A program made the position numbers and the translations under genes. The notes below the pieces were generated by a model. That model ran no database searches. It saw only the letters and a program-made list of their open reading frames with translations, and was not told the origin of the DNA. Of a DNA stretch of 64,000 bases, positions 34,149 through 43,560 are shown piece after piece. How positions within the stretch are numbered: the stretch's first letter is position 1; each line of letters opens with the position of its first letter. The stretch is from assembly GCA_964632005.1 (NCBI GenBank), contig CAZWAP010000002.1, positions 1 to 64,000 on the forward strand, in the 5' to 3' direction. Source of the DNA: CAZWAP01 sp964632005. Its GTDB lineage: Bacteria; Planctomycetota; Phycisphaerae; Sedimentisphaerales; Anaerobacaceae.

Positions 34149-37100
34149 TCAAGACGTCAAACTCTGCCGATATTCATCTGCCGAGTGCTCTATCCGCTCA
34201 AGCAGTTCAGCTGCGCCGTGATTCTCAGGCTGCAGGGACAGTTCCAGCCGGCAGGCTCTCCTGGCCGAGAATATGTCCCCTGCGCGGGCGTGCGCCGTGG
34301 CCAGGGCATAATAGACGTTCGGCAAGGCCGGACAGCTCGTCGCGGCCCTTTCCAGGTATCGGACCGCCTCGGCGTTCTCGCCAAGCTGCAGGTGCTGCAA
34401 GCCCCGCCTGAAATCCTCTTCTGCGGCCGACCTGTTCCCGCCCTCAGGGTATTCCGGCGGCACCCCATCGGCATCCCTGCAGAGACCCGGTCTCGGCCCT
34501 GTTGCAGGCCAGGCCAGCTCGTTGGGGCCGCCCGATTGCGGAGCCGGTTTGGCTTGCGGTCGTAGGGCGGTGATGAAGTCCGAGACGACCGCGGGGTGCG
34601 TGCCCCGGAAAGGCTCCGTACGCGAGTCCTTGTCGCCTAACCATACCGGGTACCGGCTTTCTATCTCCCGGCGGTTATGGGGAGTCCACCGCAGGAAACA
34701 CTGCTCATACCACACCCGCCGGTCGATGCCCCAGAAGCTGGCGCTATTGTCCATTCGGCTGTAGTACTCGTTTTTCTGCCTGACCTGGCTGTCCAGCACG
34801 TAACTGTAGTGATAGAGCACGATCCCCATCCGCCTGGTCGTCGCGCCGTCCAGCAGATGCATCTGCTCAGTGGTCTTGTTGCAGCCCGGCCAGACCATCG
34901 TCGGCGGCCGATGCGATACGAACACCGCCCCCGGAACGAACTTGAACAGCCGCCTGTAATGATGGGAGGGCTCGAAGAACTTCGACGAGTACACAATGTA
35001 GTCGGGTCCCTTCCAGAAATTATCCGGGATAAAGTTCACCTGCGTAATGGAGCGGTCGTTCCCGATAATATCCCGTATCCTTGCAAGGTCCGTGCTTTTG
35101 TATACCTCGTCGGAGTCTATCAGCCAGACATAGTCCCCGGTGACGTATTTGAGCGCCTCGTTCTGCATCTCGCACTTTTCGGGCCATCTGCCCTGGATGA
35201 GCGTGATCTTCTTGTCCGGGTCGGGAAAAGACCTGATAAACTCGACAGTTCCGTCTGTGCTGCTGCCGTCACGATTGGCGGCGAACATACACTTCTCGAC
35301 CGCGCCTTCGACGATGATTATCTGGTGGGCGAAATCGTATATGGACTTGAGGCTGTACTCGATGAACGGCATACCGTTGAGTACTATCATAACAAACGAG
35401 AACTTGGCCGCCGGCTGTCCGCGGTTGGTTTGAAGGCCGAACAGAGCTTCCTTGATCCTCCTGAGGTTTTCCCCGTGTAAAACAACCTTTAGCTGCGTGC
35501 CCGACGATCCAGGCGTAGGCAGAACAGTGAATTCCGCCCCACAAGACTTCAGGAATTCCCATACACGGTGACCTTTCTGCGCCGCCGCAGAAGTGTCTAT
35601 CTGAGAACCATCAAGAACAATGCCCGCATCGTCAATTAAAATAACGCCGCCCTCCACCATCATCGGGATCAGCAGCTTGAATTCTTTGAATATCACGTCC
35701 TTGTCGTTTGCGGAATCAAGAAAAGCCATATGGAATCGGCGGCCACTCATTCGCTCCAGACATTTGACGGAATCCGACAGGACCCACTCCACGTTTGACG
35801 CATTGCAGCACACACCTTTGCTTACCATTATCGAATACGCGCTATTGTCAATCGTGGTTATGCGCCCGCCTTCGCCCAAGGCATCCGACATATAGCGCGT
35901 GCTTTGCCCGTCTTCGTGGTAGAAACGGATGGTCCCGGTTTCGATAACCTCTATGTGGTCTTCGGGAAATCGCGCTCTTAGTTCATTTACGGCATCAATG
36001 GCATTCTGCATAGTAAAGGGCGGTTGGTACAACCGGCCGTTGAGGTCATAACCGCGTACGTATTCCATCATCACTTCAGGCTGTGTATCAGTGAATAGTT
36101 CCGTATGGGAATTCTCATCTTCCACCCAGACCGGATACCTACTCTCGACCTCTTTCCTGTTCGCATGGCTCCACTTCCTGAAGCACTCGCTGTACCATTC
36201 AACCAGGTCAATTCCACGCGCATAACGGTGCCCCAGCCTGCGCTGCTGCTCAACCCAAAACGCCACCTGGGCATCAGAGACGTATGTGTAATCAAAAACG
36301 ACAACCCCCATCCGCTTCATTTGATAGGCATCCAGTAAACGACCTGACTGACCGTGCAACAATGAATTTGGGGTGGGCACTCTCAAATGAAACTCTCGGT
36401 CAAAAGCAGCGCCTTCGAAATACTTGAACAGACGCGGGTAATGATTGGATTCTTCGCAAAGAGTATCGGAGACGATGACGTAATCCAGAACCTTCCAGAA
36501 CCTTTCGGCAATGAAGTTTATTTGCGTGATCGAGTTATCAGCGGCGACGAGCCTGGCGACTCGGGCCAAATCCTCCCTCCTATAAACCTCGTTAGGTCCG
36601 AGAAGCCACAGATAATCGCCGGTGACATATTTGAGCGCCTCGTTTTGCATCTCGCGCTTATCCGGCCATCGGCCCTGGATGAGCGTGATCTTCTTGTCCG
36701 GGTCAGGAAAAGATCTGATAAACTCGACGGTTCCGTCCTTGCTGCTGCCGTCACGATTGGCGGCGAACATACACTTCTCGACCGCGCCTTCGACGATGAT
36801 TATCTGGTGGGCGAAATCATAGATAGACTTGAGGCTGTACTCGATGAACGGCATACCGTTGAGTACTGTCATCACAAAAGAGAATCTGACATCGTTGGCG
36901 GGCAAGGACTGATTCTCGATTGTCTGGCGAAGGGCGAAGATCTGACCCTGATGTTTGAAGTTTAAGTACCTTTCCAGTAGCTGGTATCTCTTGACTTTTT
37001 CTTCTTTGCGGCCGCCCACAGCAGCGTCATGATAGATCACCGTTTCAGGCCAATAAATAACCTTGTTAAGAACGCCGTACTCCCTTACGATCCTGTACGT

Positions 37101-39782
37101 CAAATCGGAACCCTCGTGTCCAAAAAGCAGCGGATCCATCCCTTCAAGTGACAGAAAGACCTCCCTGAGAAAGGCTGAGTTGCCTTCGAGGTCGCAAAAA
37201 GTCGGGAAAGCCTGGCTTCCGCGATCGTAGCCCTTCGCCTCCTCAAGGGTCTGAGGATCGTCCTTCGGCACGGCTTTACCGCGCAACCCGAAAATATCGT
37301 ATGTCTCAAAGGCGGCTTTTATTGAACTGATATAGGTAGAAGGCACCAGCGCGTCATCATCCAGAAAGGCGACTATCTTGCCCTTTGCGCAACAGGCCCC
37401 TATGTTTCTCCCCTCGGAAAGAAGGAAATTGATGGGACACTTAACATACTGGTCGGCGTACTGCCGAACAATTTCGAAATCAGTTTCGCCGTTATCAACT
37501 ACGATGACTTCAAAGTTGCCATAATCCTGCTTCGAAAGAGACTCGAGGCACTCTTTCAAGTCTTGGGTTCTATTGTACGTGACTATTACTACTGAGACTT
37601 CTACATCAGCGCTTCTATCCCTTTTGTTTAATATTCTCTGGAAGCTGGAATAATCGATCATCGACCTGTACGCTTGCATACACTTTACCGCCGCAGCAAA
37701 CTCTCCCCTGCTTAGCTCCTGATGGGCCTGGAGGAAGTAATCCAGGGCGGTGTCTCTGTAACGCTGCCTGGCGGTTGTGGCAGGGGCATGCCGGCGAGGG
37801 CCCGGTTTGCAGAGAAGGACCTGGCACTTTTTCACCTGCGAATCATCCCTGTCCTTAGCGAGAAACGATTCCAGAATATCAAACCCATACCCGGCGATAT
37901 ACTTACGGAACTCCGCTGCGTTCCATTCCCTTACATGAGATTTATTTGCGGGGGGGCCGAAATTATCTCTGCCCCGGGCAACATCCCTTTCCGGAGTTGA
38001 AAGAATAACGTATGTCCCCGGGTGAGAGGACGACTCGATGTATTCGAGCAGCGCATCCGGATTGGCCAGATGCTCAATAACATCGGCGGAGATGACAAGG
38101 TCGAACTTCCTGCCCAAGCGCAGACTCGGTTTTTCGATGTCATCTACAAACCAGTTTCCAAAACAATATTCTCTTTTGCAAAACTCTATCGCGTGCTGGA
38201 CATCTATGCCCGTTATGTCGCTACATACGGGATAAATGTACCTGGCCAACTTTATTCCGAACCCGCAGCCGATATCTAACACGCTCTTCAGCCCCTTCTC
38301 TTTTATCACCTCGGCCGCAAATCTATACACCTCCGCCTGGTAAGCCGATGCCCTTGTGACATCATCAAAGTAGGGAATAGCGTTACCGTTTGAGTCCAGG
38401 TTACAGCGGTATCCGCTTTTGATACAATACGAACCTGTCGTCGAACTCCCAAATTCACAATACCCCGGTCTCTCGGCGTGCTTCTCATCCGTCCAATCGG
38501 CGGAGTTATTCTTACTATCTTGTTGTTGTTCAATCCCGCAAGCACCTGCCCCGGCCGACAGAATCCACCGGCCGTCACGCATCAATTCTACGTTTTCGTC
38601 CGCCTCACCAAAGTCGGGTTCCTCTCCTGTTCGAATCCAGTCCAGGACCTGGCGGATACGTTTTTCAATCGTATGAAACCTGCTGATTTTACGCAGGGCA
38701 TTCTCGGCTATCTGGCGTGCAAAGTCGGGGTCGATTTGAATGTGCCGGATGTGATCGGCCAAATGTTCCGGCTCGGCTTTATCAAAGAGTAATATCTCCT
38801 TGCCATCTTCAAAAAGTGCCGTGTTACGAGGTCTGTTCGGAATCTTCCAGGAAATCACGGGACGGCCCGCTGCCATCGCCTCGACCACGCGTCCTGCGTA
38901 TGACTTAAACAGATGCGGCAGATTGACCACCGCGCACCCGGTTTGAAGGCTACCGAGCCACAACTCAAAACATTTCCGCCGAATACTGCGAAGAATATTC
39001 AAATAGTCCCCCAGAAGTGCCCCGTGCGCGATTCTGCTGTGCTGCAGGAGGTTCATTGCCCTGCGGTTGAGCTCGTCGAAAAGTCTGGGGTACTCCGTGG
39101 CATCCTCCCCGGAGGCGTTGAGAGCGAGCAGGTCCCTCAGGCTATGATGGCTTAGCCATTTACCCCGCTCTCCGTATAGAGCGCCGCAGAAGATAGCCGG
39201 CCCCTGGCGAACCACAGCAGAGCTAGCCAGAAACCTTCCCGGTACCGCAGAAGGATACCATATCGCTTTACACGTTCGCTGTCTGTTTATCCGTTCGGCG
39301 TCGGCTTCATCGCCGGCTAAAATGTGCGTCATATAACGCATCTGATGCTCGACGAGTTCTTTTCGTCCCCTCAAGCGCGGGTTGACCTGATAGTCCTGCT
39401 CATCGTATTCGAGCGACTCCATTAAGAAGCCCACTCGTATCGGCGCAACATCCTTCACCCACGCCAGGAATTCGGGGTCGTACTGAGGGTGAACCAGCCA
39501 AACCCAAACCTGGTCAAACTTCTTGTCTTTGCACAACTGCTGGGCGTGGTAAAGCCACGACGCTGGCGAGGACGACCGAACCTCCTGAAGCACGGGAATC
39601 GTGAAGAATTCTACATCATTGGATGTAAGCCCTTCCTCGAACCCCAGCTGGGCTGCATACGTCCAGTGCCGAGCCCTCTGCCACCTTACAAATTCAAGGG
39701 GAAGCAGAAGTACTCTAAGCCTCGGAAACTCAGTATTATTCCTGCAGTGACGTTCCACCTGGCAAAACCCTAACAACGCCAA
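34149..39782 (-). CDS. Giant glycosyltransferase-methyltransferase fusion, 1877 residues
   Basis: The largest gene of the window. Modules in order: about 20-400 a CgeB-like GT-B domain (EAMAAGRPVISWKIPNRP); about 440-660 a class I SAM methyltransferase (VLDIGCGFGIKLARYIYP); about 725-950 a GT2 domain (VSVVIVTYNRTQDLKECLES, LDDDALVP); about 965-1235 a GT2-like module A (FVMTVLNGMPFIEYSLKSIY); about 1250-1440 a second methyltransferase-like module (EVIETGTIRFYHEDGQSTRY, then FLDSAND and ILIDDAG); about 1458-1735 a GT2-like module B nearly repeating A; about 1785-1870 TPR. Module A has WLLGPNE where B has WLIDSDE, so the DxD-like site looks lost in A. A complete decoration machine on one chain is possible, but this is inference. 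Confidence 0.8.
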   Translation of the reverse strand: MALLGFCQVERHCRNNTEFPRLRVLLLPLEFVRWQRARHWTYAAQLGFEEGLTSNDVEFFTIPVLQEVRSSSPASWLYHAQQLCKDKKFDQVWVWLVHPQYDPEFLAWVKDVAPIRVGFLMESLEYDEQDYQVNPRLRGRKELVEHQMRYMTHILAGDEADAERINRQRTCKAIWYPSAVPGRFLASSAVVRQGPAIFCGALYGERGKWLSHHSLRDLLALNASGEDATEYPRLFDELNRRAMNLLQHSRIAHGALLGDYLNILRSIRRKCFELWLGSLQTGCAVVNLPHLFKSYAGRVVEAMAAGRPVISWKIPNRPRNTALFEDGKEILLFDKAEPEHLADHIRHIQIDPDFARQIAENALRKISRFHTIEKRIRQVLDWIRTGEEPDFGEADENVELMRDGRWILSAGAGACGIEQQQDSKNNSADWTDEKHAERPGYCEFGSSTTGSYCIKSGYRCNLDSNGNAIPYFDDVTRASAYQAEVYRFAAEVIKEKGLKSVLDIGCGFGIKLARYIYPVCSDITGIDVQHAIEFCKREYCFGNWFVDDIEKPSLRLGRKFDLVISADVIEHLANPDALLEYIESSSHPGTYVILSTPERDVARGRDNFGPPANKSHVREWNAAEFRKYIAGYGFDILESFLAKDRDDSQVKKCQVLLCKPGPRRHAPATTARQRYRDTALDYFLQAHQELSRGEFAAAVKCMQAYRSMIDYSSFQRILNKRDRSADVEVSVVIVTYNRTQDLKECLESLSKQDYGNFEVIVVDNGETDFEIVRQYADQYVKCPINFLLSEGRNIGACCAKGKIVAFLDDDALVPSTYISSIKAAFETYDIFGLRGKAVPKDDPQTLEEAKGYDRGSQAFPTFCDLEGNSAFLREVFLSLEGMDPLLFGHEGSDLTYRIVREYGVLNKVIYWPETVIYHDAAVGGRKEEKVKRYQLLERYLNFKHQGQIFALRQTIENQSLPANDVRFSFVMTVLNGMPFIEYSLKSIYDFAHQIIIVEGAVEKCMFAANRDGSSKDGTVEFIRSFPDPDKKITLIQGRWPDKREMQNEALKYVTGDYLWLLGPNEVYRREDLARVARLVAADNSITQINFIAERFWKVLDYVIVSDTLCEESNHYPRLFKYFEGAAFDREFHLRVPTPNSLLHGQSGRLLDAYQMKRMGVVVFDYTYVSDAQVAFWVEQQRRLGHRYARGIDLVEWYSECFRKWSHANRKEVESRYPVWVEDENSHTELFTDTQPEVMMEYVRGYDLNGRLYQPPFTMQNAIDAVNELRARFPEDHIEVIETGTIRFYHEDGQSTRYMSDALGEGGRITTIDNSAYSIMVSKGVCCNASNVEWVLSDSVKCLERMSGRRFHMAFLDSANDKDVIFKEFKLLIPMMVEGGVILIDDAGIVLDGSQIDTSAAAQKGHRVWEFLKSCGAEFTVLPTPGSSGTQLKVVLHGENLRRIKEALFGLQTNRGQPAAKFSFVMIVLNGMPFIEYSLKSIYDFAHQIIIVEGAVEKCMFAANRDGSSTDGTVEFIRSFPDPDKKITLIQGRWPEKCEMQNEALKYVTGDYVWLIDSDEVYKSTDLARIRDIIGNDRSITQVNFIPDNFWKGPDYIVYSSKFFEPSHHYRRLFKFVPGAVFVSHRPPTMVWPGCNKTTEQMHLLDGATTRRMGIVLYHYSYVLDSQVRQKNEYYSRMDNSASFWGIDRRVWYEQCFLRWTPHNRREIESRYPVWLGDKDSRTEPFRGTHPAVVSDFITALRPQAKPAPQSGGPNELAWPATGPRPGLCRDADGVPPEYPEGGNRSAAEEDFRRGLQHLQLGENAEAVRYLERAATSCPALPNVYYALATAHARAGDIFSARRACRLELSLQPENHGAAELLERIEHSADEYRQSLTS
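35134..35395 (-). repeat. Internal direct repeat, copy B
   Basis: This stretch of the 1877-residue gene is about 90% identical by eye at the DNA level to 36618-36875, roughly 1.48 kb away in the same direction. It encodes the nucleotide-binding half of GT2-like module B. The high identity over only about 260 bp inside longer, more diverged modules suggests gene conversion. Confidence 0.8.
36618..36875 (-). repeat. Internal direct repeat, copy A
   Basis: Partner of 35134-35395 in the same gene and orientation, coding for module A. A core of about 60 bp (about 36750-36810) appears identical in both copies. Confidence 0.8.
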
Positions 39783-39793
39783 GGCTACTTGTA

Positions 39794-40870
39794 TTATGGA
39801 TACTCGTTCTGGCCTGCCTTGCGCGCACTCTCTGCCATCGCACCGGCATTGTGCGGCTCAAATTCTAATGCTAACCGGGCATGCCAAACCGCCTCCTGGA
39901 TACTATTGAGCTTACGACAGACCACCGCCAAAGCCTTATGCACCTCGGCTGAATCTCCGTCGAGCGCACAGGCTCGTTGAAACGCCTCCTTGGCATCCGC
40001 CACCCTGCCAGCCTTGTACAGCTCCTCTCCAAATCGCAGGTAGTTCCGTGCTTTTCCTGCTCTTAGATGTCTTGGAATCGCCGCCTGGTCAGCAAGTCGA
40101 CCCGCCAACACGACCTTTTGCCAACATCCCTTCTGCTTTCGCATTGCCCAAAAGCCCTCCCAGGCCGAAGCTTCTCCGAAGAAATCTCTGACGGCCAGGG
40201 AAACACCCGGATGATATTGCTTCTGTGTTTTAGGGTCGCGAATGTAATCCTTATCTCTGTTTTCCTCGGCATATGCCAGATCAAGCTCGTGAACCTGCAG
40301 CTCCAGATCATCGCCGCAGATAACCCCCCCTTCAGACAACAGCGGCTCCGCATTACGAATATCTTTCAACACACTTGCATAGGCGTGATTTCCGTCGACG
40401 AATACCACATCAAACCTATTCTCACCAAGCAACGGCAGGAGCTCATCACTCCAGCCCTTGAACGGGATGACGATATCGTCGTGACCTGAGGCCCGGATAT
40501 TGTGAATGAACAACTCGAAAATCTTCCGGCTCGACAGTGCGTCATTCATCTCCCGATAGGGTCCGGGTTCTCTGCATTGCCAGGGCTCGAAGTGCGGCTC
40601 CCGTTTGTCTATGCAGACAACAATGCCCCCACCACTACTGAATTGTTTAATGGCCTCGGCCCAGGTTATGGCCGAGCCGCCCGCCCAGGAGCCTATCTCC
40701 AGAATATGGAACGGCCGGCCCTGTCTCCGGCGACACTCCTGCTGGACCAAAAGCTGCATATACGCGTGCCGTATCGGGTTGCCCCGGCGAGCGTGCATAA
40801 TACGCTCCAAGTAAGGCTCGTTGTGGGCGAGACAATAGCTGTAGAATTCCTTCTCTATCGCATCTACCAC
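39794..40870 (-). CDS. SAM-dependent methyltransferase with TPR tail
   Basis: A 358-residue protein. Residues about 45-230 form a class I methyltransferase of the Methyltransf_24/CmcI type: ILEIGSWAGGSAITWAEAIK is the SAM-binding loop, and FDVVFVDGNHAYASVLKDI and EGGVICGDDLE follow. About 275-350 is a TPR pair (RKAGQNEYP at the very end). It probably O-methylates a sugar or a sugar precursor, as often seen beside glycosyltransferases in flagellin modification loci. The downstream giant gene starts 11 nt after its stop. No gene is seen in 40871-41008. Confidence 0.82.
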   Translation of the reverse strand: MVDAIEKEFYSYCLAHNEPYLERIMHARRGNPIRHAYMQLLVQQECRRRQGRPFHILEIGSWAGGSAITWAEAIKQFSSGGGIVVCIDKREPHFEPWQCREPGPYREMNDALSSRKIFELFIHNIRASGHDDIVIPFKGWSDELLPLLGENRFDVVFVDGNHAYASVLKDIRNAEPLLSEGGVICGDDLELQVHELDLAYAEENRDKDYIRDPKTQKQYHPGVSLAVRDFFGEASAWEGFWAMRKQKGCWQKVVLAGRLADQAAIPRHLRAGKARNYLRFGEELYKAGRVADAKEAFQRACALDGDSAEVHKALAVVCRKLNSIQEAVWHARLALEFEPHNAGAMAESARKAGQNEYP

Positions 40871-41008
40871 GATCGCATCCTTCTGCGCGATTACCTTTCA
40901 GGCAGTTCCCAGCCTTGCACGCGAAAACAACCGACGGTGCAGGCACAGTCAATCCCCAATAACGCCACCTGGATTGCCCAGTCTACCGTCTGGGAGTCAG
41001 CTTCTTGC

Positions 41009-41323
41009 CTATCCGAGATCTTGACGATACGCGCCGATGGTTTTTCTGCCCTTGCGAACGCGGCTCAGCTCCTGCCCGATCTGGTCCATCTGGCTTCCAA
41101 GGGTCAACCTGAGGCGATCATACAATCCGCGCAGGCGCTGGCGTTCCGCCTCAAACCGTGCCGGTTCAAAAGCACCGGCTTGCTTCAACTTATCGACTAT
41201 ACCCTGTGCCTGCTCAGCCAGAACTTCGAGCTCGGCCGGTCTGTCCTGCCGGGCCAGCTCAACCTGATCTTTCAGCAGGCCTTCCAGCTCAGCGAAAAGT
41301 TGTTTCTGCGCCTGCGTATCCAT
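41009..41323 (-). CDS. FliT/FlgN-like small flagellar chaperone
   Basis: A 104-residue, all-helical, highly charged protein ending in RVRKGRKTIGAYRQDLG. Helical hairpin, size and the C-terminal KGRKxxxAYR-type end fit the FliT/FlgN group of export chaperones, which bind FliD or FlgK/FlgL. A separate FlgN-like gene lies in the hook operon, so FliT is the better reading here. It is the only clear flagellar gene inside the glycosylation island and lies 5 nt from the adjacent TPR gene. FliT identity is moderate because the family is poorly conserved. Confidence 0.6.
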   Translation of the reverse strand: MDTQAQKQLFAELEGLLKDQVELARQDRPAELEVLAEQAQGIVDKLKQAGAFEPARFEAERQRLRGLYDRLRLTLGSQMDQIGQELSRVRKGRKTIGAYRQDLG

Positions 41324-41328
41324 AACAC

Positions 41329-41958
41329 CTAAGCGCCGGTCTCGCTGTGCCCGGCCAGATTTTGCTCGACCTCCTCCAACAGGGCCAAGGCGTCGGCGTT
41401 GTCGGGGTCCAGGGCCACAACATCCCTGAGCAAAGCCTCGGCTCGCCCCAGATGCCCTTCTTTGACATAAAGCGCGGCCAGGGTAAACATCACCGAACTG
41501 TCACGGGGGTGCGTCTGCAGGTAGAGCTCAAGATAATGAATCACCTTGCCGAACGAACCCATCCGGCAGGAGGTCTGAAACAAGCCCAGCAGCGCCGTTA
41601 AGTTGTCCGCGTCCTGCTCCAGGGCCTTGAGGTACAGCTCGAACGCTCGCTCGTAATCCTCGCGCTCCTGTGCGACCATCGCCAGGCCCGCGGTGGCCCT
41701 TGCGCAATTCCCGTCCAGTCGGGAGGCAACCCTGAAGGCCACCTCGGCATCGTCAAGAAGCCCCTTTTGAAGTGCAACTACCCCGAGTCCAACGTAAGGA
41801 CCTGACGCATCAGGCCCCAACGACGCCGCCTTTTCATAACACCTCTGAGCTCGCTCGTATCGGCCGACCGACGCATAGCAGTCACCCAGCTCCTGCAAGA
41901 CCTTGTGGCGCTGGGTCACATTCTCATGCTCAGGGCTGTTGCTCTCGGTTATGTCCAT
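41329..41958 (-). CDS. TPR repeat protein
   Basis: A 209-residue soluble protein made of about five TPR motifs (LGDCYASVGRYERAQRCYEK, GLGVVALQKGLLDDAEVAFR, LAMVAQEREDYERAFELYLK and so on). It overlaps the upstream glycosyltransferase by 10 nt, so the two are translationally coupled. TPR arms are fused to most enzymes of this island, so it may be a free scaffold or adaptor that presents flagellin to them. No catalytic motif is present. Confidence 0.8.
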   Translation of the reverse strand: MDITESNSPEHENVTQRHKVLQELGDCYASVGRYERAQRCYEKAASLGPDASGPYVGLGVVALQKGLLDDAEVAFRVASRLDGNCARATAGLAMVAQEREDYERAFELYLKALEQDADNLTALLGLFQTSCRMGSFGKVIHYLELYLQTHPRDSSVMFTLAALYVKEGHLGRAEALLRDVVALDPDNADALALLEEVEQNLAGHSETGA

Positions 41959-43502
41959 ATCAGTTCTCTTCCTTCAAGCGTTCGCTCTGCGCTTTCAAGC
42001 AACTCTATGGCCCGGCTGAAATCCTTGTTTCTTCTGCAAATTTTCGCTTCGAGCAGCAGGGTATCCACACTCGGCTTTTGTCGGTTGACTTTGCCCACCA
42101 GTTGGGAGGCCCTGTCGAGCTGCCCGGCGTTGAAATACGCCTGTGCAGCCTGCCAGCACATCCACAGCTCGTTGCCATACTCGGCCCCGATCCGCTCGAA
42201 CATCACAGCAGCCTCCGACCAATGCCCGTGCTTCTGGCGTTCTTGAGCCTGGCCGAGCAACTGGTCGAATTGAAACGGTATCTCCTCCGGACGTACACGC
42301 CTTATCTTGAACCCTGCCGCTTTGAGTGACCCACGAATCGACTGGTCCGGGAATAGCTGCCGCGCCTCTCTTAGCTGGTCGCTGCGAAGTACAACCCCCC
42401 ACAACTCGTTCGTGGAGCCTTCCAGCTCGAAGGCTTCTCGTTCGCCGGTGCTGTTTATCAATCCGTAAAGCGAGTCCTCCAACCAGAACTTCCTGCCGAT
42501 CGGAAACCCAACCGGCACTATTGCGACATACTCACCCTTGCATTGAGCCAGAACGCTGTCTATCCTGGCGGACATCGGCGCGCCGGAATCCACCAGAACA
42601 GTGACAACGTTGGGCATGCTCGTATCCAACCTTCCCAAGTCGATCTGCGAGAGCGGCAGGTAAACTTCGTATGGATAGAAAGTGTGTCGCCAGATCGAGG
42701 CGAGGGTTCGGCCGACTTGCTGGTCCAACCTCTCGGCCACCAGGACAATCGAGACATCCTCGACCTTCGGCCAGGGTTTGGCAGGCCTGGTTGTTCGTAT
42801 CGTCATAACATTCCGCAGGTACTCGTCCGCGTCCCTGCGACCACGAACCGATACCCTATCGGAGCAGCCCAGGGGACAGTAATACTCCCCGGTAATCCTG
42901 TGGACGTGGTGGAAATCCGAGAAGAAACACAGCTTGCGCGTAAGATCCCAGTCTATCAGGACGGTCAACGCCTCGTTATACGGTCCAGCTTTCTCGAACA
43001 AATCGCGCCGGTGCATCAGGCTCACGAGAAGAACGTGGTTGAAGTAGAGCATAACAAAACGGTCAAAATCCCTGCTGACCTCGATGACCTTGCTAAGAAC
43101 CTCCCTGCTGCCGTCCGGCTGAATCCGGCAGTATGTCCTGTACAGATCCGTATAGGCGACCTGGCAGTCCGTCTCGTTCTCGAGCGCATCTACCAGTGTG
43201 CTGACATGATCGCTGTAATACAGGTCGTCATCATCGAGATAGCAGACGTACTCACCCCTGGCTTGAGCCAGTCCCTCATTGCGGGTAAACGGTGCACCAC
43301 GGTTCTCACCCCTGTCGATAAAGACGATCCGCGGATCATCAAAAGAGCGAACCACATCGGCCACCTCTTCGCCGCCATCGCGAATCACAAGGACCTCGAG
43401 ATTGCGGTAATCCTGCTGCAGAGCGCTGGCCAGTGCCGTGCGCAAGTATGCCGGCCTGTTGTACGTCGGTATAACGACGCTTACGAGAGGCCCGGTTTCC
43501 AT
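41949..43502 (-). CDS. GT2 glycosyltransferase with degenerate second GT domain
   Basis: A 517-residue protein. Residues 5-225 are a canonical GT2 domain (LVSVVIPTYNRPAYLRTALA, RNEGLAQARGEYVCYLDDDD with the DxD-type site). About 250-370 is a second, degraded GT-A-like domain (DVSIVLVAERLDQQVGRTLA) in which I see no aspartate pair. About 400-500 is TPR-like. It overlaps the next gene by 10 nt. The acceptor is unknown; genomic context suggests a flagellar glycan. Confidence 0.83.
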   Translation of the reverse strand: METGPLVSVVIPTYNRPAYLRTALASALQQDYRNLEVLVIRDGGEEVADVVRSFDDPRIVFIDRGENRGAPFTRNEGLAQARGEYVCYLDDDDLYYSDHVSTLVDALENETDCQVAYTDLYRTYCRIQPDGSREVLSKVIEVSRDFDRFVMLYFNHVLLVSLMHRRDLFEKAGPYNEALTVLIDWDLTRKLCFFSDFHHVHRITGEYYCPLGCSDRVSVRGRRDADEYLRNVMTIRTTRPAKPWPKVEDVSIVLVAERLDQQVGRTLASIWRHTFYPYEVYLPLSQIDLGRLDTSMPNVVTVLVDSGAPMSARIDSVLAQCKGEYVAIVPVGFPIGRKFWLEDSLYGLINSTGEREAFELEGSTNELWGVVLRSDQLREARQLFPDQSIRGSLKAAGFKIRRVRPEEIPFQFDQLLGQAQERQKHGHWSEAAVMFERIGAEYGNELWMCWQAAQAYFNAGQLDRASQLVGKVNRQKPSVDTLLLEAKICRRNKDFSRAIELLESAERTLEGRELIWT

Positions 43503-43560
43503 ACAAAACCTTACCTGCAGTTACTCTACTTCAGACGTCAGTCCCTGATAAAACCGCGGG

